Below, piece after piece: positions 7,360-15,459 of a stretch of DNA of 64,000 nt. The position numbers and the translations under genes are program-made. Under the pieces are notes generated by a model. The model had not been told where the DNA came from. It did no database searches and saw only the letters and a program-made list of their open reading frames with translations. Source of the stretch: Hymenobacter terrenus (GTDB lineage: Bacteria > Bacteroidota > Bacteroidia > Cytophagales > Hymenobacteraceae); assembly GCF_000972495.1 (NCBI RefSeq), contig NZ_LATM01000001.1, positions 269,241 to 333,240 of the forward strand. The letters run 5' to 3'. Every line of letters starts with the position of its first letter. Within the stretch, counting starts at the first letter, position 1.

Positions 7360-10251
7360 ATGTCCAAGCTGCTTGTCATCGGCTTTTCGTTCGGCTACCT
7401 GGCCCTGCTTTTCGGCGTGGCCTATGCGGCGGAGCGGCGCTCGGCAGCGAGCAAAAGCCTGGTGAGCAACCCCTACGTGTACGCCCTGAGCATGGCCGTG
7501 TACTGCACTGCCTGGACGTACTACGGCAGCGTGGGCCGCGCCGCGAGCCACGGGCTGGAGTTCGTGGGCATTTACGTGGGGCCCACTTTGCTCGCGCCCG
7601 TTTGGTGGCTGGTGCTGCGCAAAATCATTCGGGTGTGCCGGCAGCAGCGGCTCACGTCCATTGCCGACTTTATTTCGGCCCGCTACGGCAAAAGTGCGTC
7701 GTTGGGGGCGCTGGTTACGGTGGTGTGCGTGCTGGGCGTGGTGCCCTACATCGCGCTTCAGGTCAAGGCCATTGCCGCCTCATTCGTGACCATGACCGGC
7801 GGCGAGAGTGGGGTGGGGGGCACGGCGGCCACCACGGCCCTCTACACCGCAGCCGCGCTGGCGGTATTCACCATCCTGTTCGGCGTGCGCTCGGTAGAGG
7901 CCACCGAGCGGCACGAGGGCATTGTGCTGGCCGTGGCCGTGGAAAGCCTGCTGAAGCTGGTGGCCTTTCTGGTGCTGGGCATATTCGTCACGTTTGGCCT
8001 GTTCGACGGCTTTGCGGATGTATTTGACCAGGCGGCGGCGGTGCCGGCATTGCGACAGCTGTTTACCCTGCGCGGCAGCGGCACGAGCGGGGCCCAGTGG
8101 TTCACGCTGCTGGTGCTGAGCATGTCGGCCATTCTGCTGCTGCCCCGGCAGTTCCAGGTATCGGTGGTGGAAAACGTCGACGAAAACCACCTGCGCAAGG
8201 CCATGTGGCTGTTTCCGCTCTACCTCATCATTATCAACCTGTTTGTGCTGCCCGTGGCTTTCGGGGGCACGCTGCGCTTGGGTGGGCTCGACCTCGACGC
8301 CGACACCTACGTACTGGCGCTGCCCCTGGCGGCCGGGCACGCGGGACTGGCGCTGTTCACCTACCTGGGCGGGGTGTCGGCGGCCAGCAGCATGATTATC
8401 GTCGAAACCATTGCCCTGAGCGTGATGATGAGCAACCATCTGCTCATGCCGCTGCTGGTGCGGGTGCCCGCCACCCAGCCTGCTCTGCAAACCCGTTGGT
8501 TTGCCTACCTGGGGCGGGTGGCCCTGCAAAGCCGTCGCCTGGCGGTGGTGGTAGTGCTGCTGCTGGCCTACGCCTACTACGCGGCCGTGGGCAAGCAGCT
8601 CCCGCTCGTCAATACCGGTCTGGTGTCGTTTGCGGCGGTGGCGCAGTTCGTGCCGGTCGTGCTGGGCGGGCTCTACTGGAAGGGCGGCACCCGGCGCGGG
8701 GCCACGGTGGGCCTGCTGGCGGGCTTCGGCCTCTGGTTTTTTACGCTGGTGCTGCCCACGCTGGTAGGGCCGGGGCGGCTGCCCGAGTCCGTGCTGACTG
8801 ATGGCGTGGGTGGCGTGGCCTGGCTGCGGCCCTTCGCGCTGTTTGGCCTCGAAGGGCTCGATAACCTCTCGCACGGCTTGTTCTGGAGCTGGTTTTTCAA
8901 CATCGGCCTCTACGTCGGCGTGTCGCTGGCCGTGCCACCCACGGCGCTGGAGCTGCGCCAAGCCGACGTTTTCGTGGATGTTTTTGCCCGCCGCAGTCTG
9001 GCCGAGGAAGTCACTGGCTGGCAGGGCCGCACTCCTTTCCCCGACGTGCGGGCCCTGCTCATCGGCTTTCTCGGGAAAAAACGCACCAACCAAGCCCTGC
9101 GCACCTTCGCCACCCGCTTCCCCGACGCCATCCCACCAGAAAGCGACCTGACGCCACTACTCCCTACTTCACCCGCTCACCACTCCACCGCCGCCGACCC
9201 GCGCCTGCTCACCTACGCCGAAAAGCTGCTGGCCGGCAGCCTGGGCCCGGCCTCGGCCCGCATGCTGATAGCCTCGGTGGCCGGGGCCGAGCAAATCAGC
9301 TACGACAATGTGGTGGGCATTCTGCGCGAAAGCCAGCAGCTGCTCGAAGCCAACCGCCAGCTGCAAAAGCAAAGCCGCCAGCTCCAGCGCCTCACCGATG
9401 AGCTGCGCGCCGCCTACGACCAGCTCCAGGCCCTCGACCAGCGCAAGGACGAATTTCTCTACACCGTGACGCACGAGCTGCGCACGCCGCTCACCAGCAT
9501 CCGGGCGCTGGCCGAAATTCTGGCCGACAACCCCGAGCTGGAGGAAGCCGAGCGCCAGCGCTTCCAGCTCACCATCGCCCGCGAAGCCGAGCGCCTCACC
9601 CGTCTCATTTCCCTGGTGCTGGATTTGGAGAAGTTCGAGTCGGGCCAGGCCACCCTGGAGTGCGCGTCCATCGCCGTGCCCGAGCTGCTGGCCGAAGCCG
9701 TGGATGCCGTGGGCCAGCTCCTGCGCGACAAGCAAATCACCCTCGACCTGACCGCGCCGCCCAGCCTGCCCGCCCTCTCCGGCGACCGCGACCGCCTGAT
9801 GCAGGTCCTCGTCAACCTACTCTCGAATGCCATCAAAGCCTGCCGGGCCGATGGCTCGGGCCGCATCCATCTGCAAGTGGCCGGGCCCCCGCCGGCCCTG
9901 CCCGCAACGCACCCGCCCGTGCTCACCCTCGTCGTGGCCGACAACGGCAAGGGTATCCCCATTGCCGAGCAGGAGCACATCTTCGAGAAATTTTTTCAGG
10001 CCCGCCACCAAACCACCCGCAAGCCCGAAGGCACCGGCCTGGGCCTGGCCATCACCAAAAAAATAGTCGAGCTGCACCACGGCCGCCTTTGGGTAGCGAG
10101 CCAACCCGAGCAAGGCGCCACGTTCTTTGTGGAGCTGCCAGTGGAAGAACCAACCGCTCCAACCGAAGCACATGAACCCATCAAAGTAGCCAAAACTGAG
10201 TCCCCAGTCCGTCATGCAGAGCGCAGCGAAGCATCTCGCGTGCCGCAGTAA
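7360..10251 (+). CDS. sodium/solute-symporter-fused sensor histidine kinase (CbrA/CrbS-like)
   Basis: A 963-residue hybrid. Residues 1 to ~540 are a sodium:solute symporter (SSF) membrane domain with many helices. Residues ~620-670 (LAGSLGPASARMLIASV...ILRESQQLLE) resemble the STAC linker found in CbrA/CrbS proteins. A coiled-coil segment, a HisKA domain with phospho-acceptor His705 in TVTHELRTPL, and a HATPase_c domain with DNGKGIP and GTGLGLAI follow. Known relatives sense substrates such as acetate or amino acids and control acs or carbon use. The final ~14 residues (RHAERSEASRVPQ) are encoded by a REP-like repeat. The response regulator follows. Substrate identity is inferred from the neighbouring acyl-CoA synthetases. 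Confidence 0.9.
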   Translation: MSKLLVIGFSFGYLALLFGVAYAAERRSAASKSLVSNPYVYALSMAVYCTAWTYYGSVGRAASHGLEFVGIYVGPTLLAPVWWLVLRKIIRVCRQQRLTSIADFISARYGKSASLGALVTVVCVLGVVPYIALQVKAIAASFVTMTGGESGVGGTAATTALYTAAALAVFTILFGVRSVEATERHEGIVLAVAVESLLKLVAFLVLGIFVTFGLFDGFADVFDQAAAVPALRQLFTLRGSGTSGAQWFTLLVLSMSAILLLPRQFQVSVVENVDENHLRKAMWLFPLYLIIINLFVLPVAFGGTLRLGGLDLDADTYVLALPLAAGHAGLALFTYLGGVSAASSMIIVETIALSVMMSNHLLMPLLVRVPATQPALQTRWFAYLGRVALQSRRLAVVVVLLLAYAYYAAVGKQLPLVNTGLVSFAAVAQFVPVVLGGLYWKGGTRRGATVGLLAGFGLWFFTLVLPTLVGPGRLPESVLTDGVGGVAWLRPFALFGLEGLDNLSHGLFWSWFFNIGLYVGVSLAVPPTALELRQADVFVDVFARRSLAEEVTGWQGRTPFPDVRALLIGFLGKKRTNQALRTFATRFPDAIPPESDLTPLLPTSPAHHSTAADPRLLTYAEKLLAGSLGPASARMLIASVAGAEQISYDNVVGILRESQQLLEANRQLQKQSRQLQRLTDELRAAYDQLQALDQRKDEFLYTVTHELRTPLTSIRALAEILADNPELEEAERQRFQLTIAREAERLTRLISLVLDLEKFESGQATLECASIAVPELLAEAVDAVGQLLRDKQITLDLTAPPSLPALSGDRDRLMQVLVNLLSNAIKACRADGSGRIHLQVAGPPPALPATHPPVLTLVVADNGKGIPIAEQEHIFEKFFQARHQTTRKPEGTGLGLAITKKIVELHHGRLWVASQPEQGATFFVELPVEEPTAPTEAHEPIKVAKTESPVRHAERSEASRVPQ

Positions 10252-10302
10252 CTCAATGGAGCAACGAAGCGAGCGAGATGCTTCGCTACGCTCTGCATGA
10301 CG
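10210..10302. repeat. REP-like inverted repeat overlapping the kinase 3' end
   Basis: Two 29-base arms (10210-10238 and 10274-10302) are complementary at 28 of 29 positions and enclose a ~35-base loop. The arm core is CATGCAGAGCGCAGCGAAGC. The left arm supplies the last codons and stop of the kinase gene. Related partial sequences occur near 13079 and 60629. Confidence 0.8.
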
Positions 10303-10376
10303 TTCCTTATAATCGTTCTTCCCCTTTTTCCGGCTCTTCCGCCTCTCACTTCCGCCTCTTACCCTCTTCTCTCCCA

Positions 10377-10763
10377 ATGCCTCACGTTTTAATTGTGGAC
10401 GACGAGCCCAATATTGTTATGTCGCTGGAGTTTTTGATGCGCAAAAACGGCTATCAGGTCGGCATCGCCCGCAACGGCACCGAGGCCCTCGCCGCCATCG
10501 CCCAAACCCCCTACGACCTCGTCGTCCTCGACGTGATGATGCCCGACGTGGACGGCTACCAGGTGTGCCAGCAACTCCGTCAGCAGCCCAACCAGGCGGG
10601 AACCAAAGTCATTTTCCTCTCCGCCAAAAGCCGCGAGGCCGACATGCAGAAAGGCTACGAAGCGGGCGCCGACTTATACGTCCCTAAACCCTTCAGCACC
10701 CGCCAGCTCATGGAAAAAGTGCGGGAATTGTTAGAAAGTGATAAGTTAAGAGTTAAGAGTTAA
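10377..10763 (+). CDS. single-domain response regulator
   Basis: A 128-residue CheY-like receiver. Acidic residues Asp8 and Asp9 lie in VDDE, the phospho-acceptor is Asp52 in VVLDVMMPD, Ser82 is the conserved Ser/Thr, and Lys104 lies in VPKPF. There is no DNA-binding or enzymatic output domain. ATG at 10377 gives the standard receiver start, although the frame is open further up. It is the presumed partner of the upstream symporter-kinase. The final residues (DKLRVKS) and stop are encoded by the left arm of the IVS-like element that follows, so the original C-terminus may have been different. Confidence 0.9.
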   Translation: MPHVLIVDDEPNIVMSLEFLMRKNGYQVGIARNGTEALAAIAQTPYDLVVLDVMMPDVDGYQVCQQLRQQPNQAGTKVIFLSAKSREADMQKGYEAGADLYVPKPFSTRQLMEKVRELLESDKLRVKS

Positions 10764-11147
10764 GAGTTATGGAGGAAGGAGGTACGGCGCTCTACAAAAG
10801 CTTTTTGTTTGCGCAACGCATTGTCAAACTCTACAAGCACCTTTTAGCAAGTGGCCAGCCGTGGGCGTTGGCCGAACAGCTTTTGCGGAGCGGTACTTCC
10901 ATTGGAGCCAATCTGGAGGAAGCCACTGGCGGCTTTTCCAGACGAGACTTTACCGCCAAATGCAGCATTGCCTATAAAGAAGCGCGGGAAACCCACTATT
11001 GGCTGCGCCTCCTCCGCGAAACCGATTGCCTGGAACCCCGACTAGCCAATTCTCTCCTAGCCGAAGCCGAAGAATTACGCCGCATGCTAAGCGCCATCGT
11101 CCGCTCCACCCGCGAAAACTCTTAACCCATAACTCTCAACTCTTAAC
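10745..11147 (+). mobile_element. IVS-like element: four-helix-bundle gene between inverted repeats
   Basis: The left arm at 10752-10772 and right arm at 11127-11147 are complementary at 20 of 21 positions. The left side is built of a 7-base unit, GTTAAGA, repeated three times from 10745. The arms enclose only the four-helix-bundle gene; its start codon is inside the left arm. Genes of this family are known as open reading frames within 23S rRNA intervening sequences (S23 family). Here the unit lies inside a presumed protein-coding transcript. That it is or was mobile is inference from the structure. Confidence 0.6.
10769..11125 (+). CDS. four helix bundle protein (23S rRNA IVS / S23 family)
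   Basis: A 118-residue all-helical protein of the four-helix-bundle S23/IVS family, related in fold to the accessory protein Avd of diversity-generating retroelements. Signature parts are the helix-1 pattern F-A-Q-R-I-V-K-L-Y-K, the LLRSGTSIGANLEEA motif near residue 40, the FTAKCSIAYKEARETHYWLRLL helix, and a final helix (LLAEAEELRRMLSAIV). No enzymatic motif is visible. The gene is bounded exactly by inverted repeats: the ATG lies in the left arm and the TAA in the right flank. It interrupts the regulator-to-PrpE gene order. The family function is unknown. Confidence 0.85.
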   Translation: MEEGGTALYKSFLFAQRIVKLYKHLLASGQPWALAEQLLRSGTSIGANLEEATGGFSRRDFTAKCSIAYKEARETHYWLRLLRETDCLEPRLANSLLAEAEELRRMLSAIVRSTRENS

Positions 11148-11151
11148 TAAA

Positions 11152-13077
11152 ATGAAACCCGCCTGCTCCTACGCCGCCACGCACGCCGCCAGCCTGGCCG
11201 ACCCGGCCGCGTTCTGGCTTTCCCAGGCGGCCCACCTCCACTGGCACACGCCCCCCGCCGAGGCCCTTGCCCAGGATGCCAACGGCTTCTACCGCTGGTT
11301 TGGCGGCGGCCAGCTCAACACCTGCTACCTCTGCCTCGACCACCATGTGCAGCACGGCCGCGCCACCCAGCCCGCCCTGATTTACGACTCGCCCGTTACC
11401 CACACCCAGCGCACCTACCCCTACGCCGAGCTGCTCGACCTCACCGCCCGCTTCGCCGGCGGCCTGCGCGAAATCGGCGTGGGGCTGGGCGACCGGGTCA
11501 TCATCTACATGCCCAACGTGCCCGAAGCCCTCATTGCCATGCTGGCCTGCGCCCGCCTCGGGGCCGTGCATTCGGTGGTGTTCGGCGGTTTCGCGCCGCA
11601 TGAGTTGGCCGTGCGGATTGATGACGCCCAGCCCCGTGCCATCGTCTGCGCCTCGGGCGGCCTGGAGTTCGACCGCATCATTCTCTACAAGCCGCTCGTG
11701 GACGAAGCCCTCGCCAAAGCCCGCCACCAGCCCGCCCACGTCGTGGTATTCCAGCGCGATTTTGCGCCCGCCGACCTCCAGCCCGGCCGCGACCTCGACT
11801 ACCAGACCCTCCTGCGGGCGGCCCCCGTGCCGGCCGTGCCCGTGCCCGCCACCCACCCGCTCTACATCCTCTACACCAGCGGCACCACCGGCCGGCCCAA
11901 GGGCGTGGTGCGCGAACACGGCGGCCACGCCGTAGCCCTGCGCTTCAGCATGGAAGCGATTTACGACGTCGCGCCCGGCGAAGTCATGTTCGCGGGCTCC
12001 GACATCGGCTGGGCCGTGGGCAGCAGCTACATCGTCTACGGCCCGCTGCTGCGCGGCTGCACCACCGTCTTGTTCGAGGGCAAACCCGTGCGCACGCCCG
12101 ATGCCGGCACCTTCTGGCGTCTCATCGAGCAGCACCAAATCCGGGTGATGTTCACCGCGCCCACCGCCATCCGCGCCATCAAGAAGGAAGACCCCGAAGG
12201 CCTGCTGGCCCGGAAATACGACCTCAGCAGCCTGCGCCACCTCTTCCTGGCCGGCGAGCGCTGCGACCCCGCCACCTACGACTGGGCCCAGCAGCTCCTC
12301 GGCGTTCCCATCATCGACCACTGGTGGCAAACCGAGTCGGGCTGGCCCATGCTCGCCACCCCCATGGGTCTCGAAGGCCGGCCCGCCCCCCGCGCCGGCA
12401 GCGCCGGCCATCCCGTGCCCGGCTACGATGTCCAGATTCTCGACGAAGCCGGCCAGCCCGTGCCCGCTGGCACCACCGGCCTCGTAGCGGTGCGCCTGCC
12501 GCTGCCCCCCGGCTGCCTCCCCACGCTCTGGCACGACGACGCCCGCTTCCGGGAAGCCTACCTGGCCCCGTACCCCGGCTACTACCTCAGCGGCGACGGC
12601 GGCTACCGCGACCCCGAAGGCTACACCTACATCATGGGCCGCGTCGATGACGTCATCAACGTGGCCGGCCACCGCCTCAGCACCGGCGAAATTGAGGAAA
12701 TCCTGGCCGGGCACCCCGCCGTGGCCGAATGCGCCGTCCTCGGCATCGCCGACGACCTGCGCGGCCAACTCCCGGTAGGGGTAGTGGTGCTGAAAGACGG
12801 CCAAACGATAGGAGAGGAGGCCCTGGAGCAGGAATTGGTGGCCGCCGTGCGCGCCCGCATCGGGGCCCTGGCCTGCTTTCGCCAAGCTTTGGTGGTGAAG
12901 CGTCTGCCCAAAACCCGCTCCGGCAAAATTCTCCGCAAAACCCTCCGCCAAATCGCCGACGGCGAACAGTTCACCCTGCCCTCCACCATCGACGACCCCG
13001 TAATTCTCGATGAAATCCGCGCCGGAATGCAGCGCCGCAGCATTGGGTCCGCCTTCCAACCCCCCGAACCCATCTAA
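11152..13077 (+). CDS. prpE: propionyl-CoA synthetase-like acyl-CoA synthetase
   Basis: A 641-residue AMP-forming acyl-CoA synthetase of the Acs/PrpE group. It carries the P-loop-like LYTSGTTGRPKGVV near residue 240, the acyl-pocket region IIDHWWQTESGWPM as in PrpE enzymes (acetyl-CoA synthetases usually read TWWQTETGG), GDGGYRD, the hinge segment GRVDDVINVAGHRLSTGEIEE, and the C-terminal catalytic lysine in LPKTRSGKILRK. The reaction is carboxylate + ATP + CoA to acyl-CoA, most likely preferring propionate. The ATG at 11152 follows the IVS right arm by only 4 bases. It lies ahead of acs on the same strand. Substrate preference is inference. Confidence 0.82.
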   Translation: MKPACSYAATHAASLADPAAFWLSQAAHLHWHTPPAEALAQDANGFYRWFGGGQLNTCYLCLDHHVQHGRATQPALIYDSPVTHTQRTYPYAELLDLTARFAGGLREIGVGLGDRVIIYMPNVPEALIAMLACARLGAVHSVVFGGFAPHELAVRIDDAQPRAIVCASGGLEFDRIILYKPLVDEALAKARHQPAHVVVFQRDFAPADLQPGRDLDYQTLLRAAPVPAVPVPATHPLYILYTSGTTGRPKGVVREHGGHAVALRFSMEAIYDVAPGEVMFAGSDIGWAVGSSYIVYGPLLRGCTTVLFEGKPVRTPDAGTFWRLIEQHQIRVMFTAPTAIRAIKKEDPEGLLARKYDLSSLRHLFLAGERCDPATYDWAQQLLGVPIIDHWWQTESGWPMLATPMGLEGRPAPRAGSAGHPVPGYDVQILDEAGQPVPAGTTGLVAVRLPLPPGCLPTLWHDDARFREAYLAPYPGYYLSGDGGYRDPEGYTYIMGRVDDVINVAGHRLSTGEIEEILAGHPAVAECAVLGIADDLRGQLPVGVVVLKDGQTIGEEALEQELVAAVRARIGALACFRQALVVKRLPKTRSGKILRKTLRQIADGEQFTLPSTIDDPVILDEIRAGMQRRSIGSAFQPPEPI

Positions 13078-13078
13078 C

Positions 13079-13118
13079 CGTCATGCCGAACGCCGCAGCT
13101 AAGCAGCTCGCGCGCCAC
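13079..13118 (+). repeat. decayed REP-like copy
   Basis: Just after the prpE-like stop, the sequence CGTCATGCCGAACGCCGCAG followed by a CTCGCG end resembles the REP arm at 10210 with several mismatches. No second arm was found. Confidence 0.35.
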
Positions 13119-13260
13119 CACTAATCCAGTCGTGAAGACGACCCCCGGCGAGCTAATTCTCCTCCACAAAACGCCCAATGAGTAAACTCACTTTGCACAA
13201 GCAGTAAATGAACCCTCTCCCACCTCTCCGCCCACCCCGCCACCCGTTCTACTCCAGCCA

Positions 13261-13407
13261 GTAGGATATCTGCCGGAGTCAGTGCCGTGTCGGGCCTGGT
13301 AAGTAGGATATCTTTCATAGGAAGTAGGATATCTGCGGACTCCAGTAGGATATCTTTAAGCGCCAGTAGGATATCTGCCGGAGCCACCACCGTGTCGGCC
13401 CTTTCTA
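13261..13407. repeat. 21-bp tandem repeat array, copy 1
   Basis: Seven consecutive 21-base units begin at 13261, 13282, 13303, 13324, 13345, 13366 and 13387. Units 1 and 3-6 share the core GTAGGATATCT; units 2 and 7 carry a variant with CCGTGTCGG. The array lies in the 370-base gap between the PrpE-like gene and acs. Because 21 is a multiple of 3, both strands stay open; the minus strand reads as heptads of the type ADILLAL/KDILLES. A second copy lies at 57481-57648. The rest of the gap (13119-13260) shows no gene. Confidence 0.9.
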
Positions 13408-13447
13408 CCCTTAATTTTCACCACCTCACACCTTACCATCTCACCCC

Positions 13448-15358
13448 ATGCACCCTCGCATTCGCACCATCGAAGAATACCACACCGCTTACCAGCAATC
13501 AGTTGAGGACCCCGATGCTTTTTGGGCCGAAGTAGCCGAGCCCTTCACCTGGCAGCGCAAGTGGGACACCATACGCAGCGGCGAGTTTTCGCCGGCCGGC
13601 GAAAGCAGGTGGTTCGATGGCGCCCGCCTCAACATCACCGAGAACTGCCTCGACCGCCATCTCGCCCTGCGCGGCAACAAGCTGGCCCTCATCTTCGAGC
13701 CCAACGACCCCAAAACCCGCCACCTCCGCCTCACCTACCGCGAGCTGCACGAGCAAGTCTGCCAGTTCGCCAACGTCCTCCGCGCCAACGGCGTGAAAAA
13801 AGGCGACCGGGTAATTATCTACCTGCCCATGATTCCGCTGCTGGCCGTGGCGGTACTGGCCTGCGCCCGCATCGGGGCCGTGCACTCGGTGGTATTCGCC
13901 GGCTTCTCGGCCACCGCCATCGCCGACCGCGTCAACGATGCCGACGCCCACTTCGTCCTCACTGCCGACGGCCTCAACCGCGGCGCCAAGCAAATCCCGG
14001 TGAAAAGCGTGGTCGATGAGGCCCTGCAAAGCTGCCCCGGCGTGCACCGCGTCATCGTGGTCGAGCACCTCGGCTGGCCCGTCAGCATGGTCGAAGGCCG
14101 CGACGTGTGGTACCACGACCAGGTCAAAGACGTCCCACTTACCTGCCCGGCCGAAGAAATGGCGGCCGAAGACCCCCTCTTCATCCTCTACACCAGCGGC
14201 AGCACCGGCAAGCCTAAGGGCGTGGTACACAGCCAGGCCGGCTATATGCTCTGGGCCGATTACACGTTCCGCAACGTCTTCCAGGTCGAGGAAAATGACG
14301 TGTACTGGTGCACCGCCGACATTGGCTGGGTCACCGGCCACAGCTACCTGCTCTACGGCCCCTTGCTGGCCGGCGCCACCTCTTTGCAGTTCGAGGGTGT
14401 GCCCACCTTCCCCAGCCCCGGCCGCTTCTGGGAAGTCATCGACAAGCACCACGTCACCATTTTCTACACCGCGCCCACGGCCATCCGCAGCCTCATGGCC
14501 ACGCCCCTTGACAACGTGCTGAGCTATTCCCTCAGCAGCCTGCGCGTGCTCGGCTCCGTCGGCGAGCCCATCAACGAAGAAGCCTGGCACTGGTACCACC
14601 AGCACGTGGGCAAGGGCCGCTGCCCCATCGTGGATACCTGGTGGCAAACCGAAACTGGCGGCATCATGATTTCGGCCCTGGCTGGCATCACGCCCAGTGT
14701 GCCTGCCCGCGCCGGCCTGCCGCTGCCCGGTGTCCAGCCTGTGCTCCTCAACCAAGATGGCACCGAAATCGAAGGCAACGACCAGGAAGGCTACCTCGCC
14801 ATCAAATCCAGCTGGCCCGGCATCATCCGCACCACCTGGGGCGACCACGAGCGCGCCCGCCAAACCTATTTCCAGCCCTATCCCGGCTACTACTTCACCG
14901 GCGACGGCGCCCGGCGCGACGAAAACGGCCTCTACCGCATCATCGGCCGCGTCGACGACGTCATCAACGTCTCGGGCCACCGCTTCGGCACCGCCGAAAT
15001 CGAAAACGCCATCAACCAGAGCGACTATGTGGTCGAAAGCGCCGTTGTCGGCTACCCGCACGACGTCAAAGGCCAGGGCATCTACGCCTACGTCATCTGC
15101 CAGCACGGCGTGCCCACCACCGACCTCGAAATTCAGCGGGCCGAAGCCAGCATCATCGAAGCCGTAGTCGCCGAAATCGGCCGCATCGCCAAACCCGACA
15201 AGATTCAACTGGTCTCCGGCCTGCCCAAAACCCGCTCCGGCAAAATCATGCGCCGCATCCTGCGCAAAGTCGCCGAGGGCGAAACCACCAACCTCGGCGA
15301 CGTCACCACCCTGCTCGACCCCCTGGTGGTGGACGAGATTCTGGTGGGGCGGAAGTAG
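13448..15358 (+). CDS. acs: acetyl-CoA synthetase
   Basis: A 636-residue AMP-forming acetyl-CoA synthetase. The N-terminal Acs domain includes FAEVAEPFTW-like and WFDGARLNITENCLDRHL motifs. The ATP-binding loop is LYTSGSTGKPKGVVH near residue 245, and the acetate pocket is VDTWWQTETGGIMI, with the Trp typical of acetate-specific enzymes. Hinge residues are IIGRVDDVINVSGHRFGTAEIE, and the C-terminal lysine in LPKTRSGKIMRR is the residue acetylated for regulation in characterised Acs proteins. It makes acetyl-CoA from acetate, ATP and CoA. It is the last gene of the carboxylate cluster, with a strong terminator after it and the 21-bp array before it. Confidence 0.95.
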   Translation: MHPRIRTIEEYHTAYQQSVEDPDAFWAEVAEPFTWQRKWDTIRSGEFSPAGESRWFDGARLNITENCLDRHLALRGNKLALIFEPNDPKTRHLRLTYRELHEQVCQFANVLRANGVKKGDRVIIYLPMIPLLAVAVLACARIGAVHSVVFAGFSATAIADRVNDADAHFVLTADGLNRGAKQIPVKSVVDEALQSCPGVHRVIVVEHLGWPVSMVEGRDVWYHDQVKDVPLTCPAEEMAAEDPLFILYTSGSTGKPKGVVHSQAGYMLWADYTFRNVFQVEENDVYWCTADIGWVTGHSYLLYGPLLAGATSLQFEGVPTFPSPGRFWEVIDKHHVTIFYTAPTAIRSLMATPLDNVLSYSLSSLRVLGSVGEPINEEAWHWYHQHVGKGRCPIVDTWWQTETGGIMISALAGITPSVPARAGLPLPGVQPVLLNQDGTEIEGNDQEGYLAIKSSWPGIIRTTWGDHERARQTYFQPYPGYYFTGDGARRDENGLYRIIGRVDDVINVSGHRFGTAEIENAINQSDYVVESAVVGYPHDVKGQGIYAYVICQHGVPTTDLEIQRAEASIIEAVVAEIGRIAKPDKIQLVSGLPKTRSGKIMRRILRKVAEGETTNLGDVTTLLDPLVVDEILVGRK

Positions 15359-15383
15359 GGTTAGCTCGCGTTCTACCGTTACC

Positions 15384-15432
15384 AAAGAACCCCGTTGCCC
15401 CCGCTTACAGCGGAGCAACGGGGTTCTTTTAT
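15384..15432. terminator. terminator between acs and the DUF1501 gene
   Basis: AAGAACCCCGTTGC pairs with GCAACGGGGTTCTT around a short GC-rich inner stem, with A and T runs on both sides, so it can serve both converging genes. Confidence 0.85.
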
Positions 15433-15459
15433 CCCAACTCTTAATGAATCGAATAACTC

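Noticed and set aside
11143..13059. 638-codon ORF antisense to the PrpE-like gene
   Set aside because: Shadow of a GC-rich gene; low-complexity Gly/Ala/Val composition and no domain.
13121..13390. Minus-strand ORF encoding ADILL-type heptads from the 21-bp array
   Set aside because: Most differences to the other copy change amino acids while the DNA core is kept, so a coding role is not supported; treated as DNA repeat.
13261..13407. CRISPR array
   Set aside because: Units are contiguous 21-base repeats without unique spacers and no cas genes are nearby.
13499..15418. 639-codon ORF antisense to acs
   Set aside because: Shadow frame of a GC-rich gene, no recognisable domain, no start signal.
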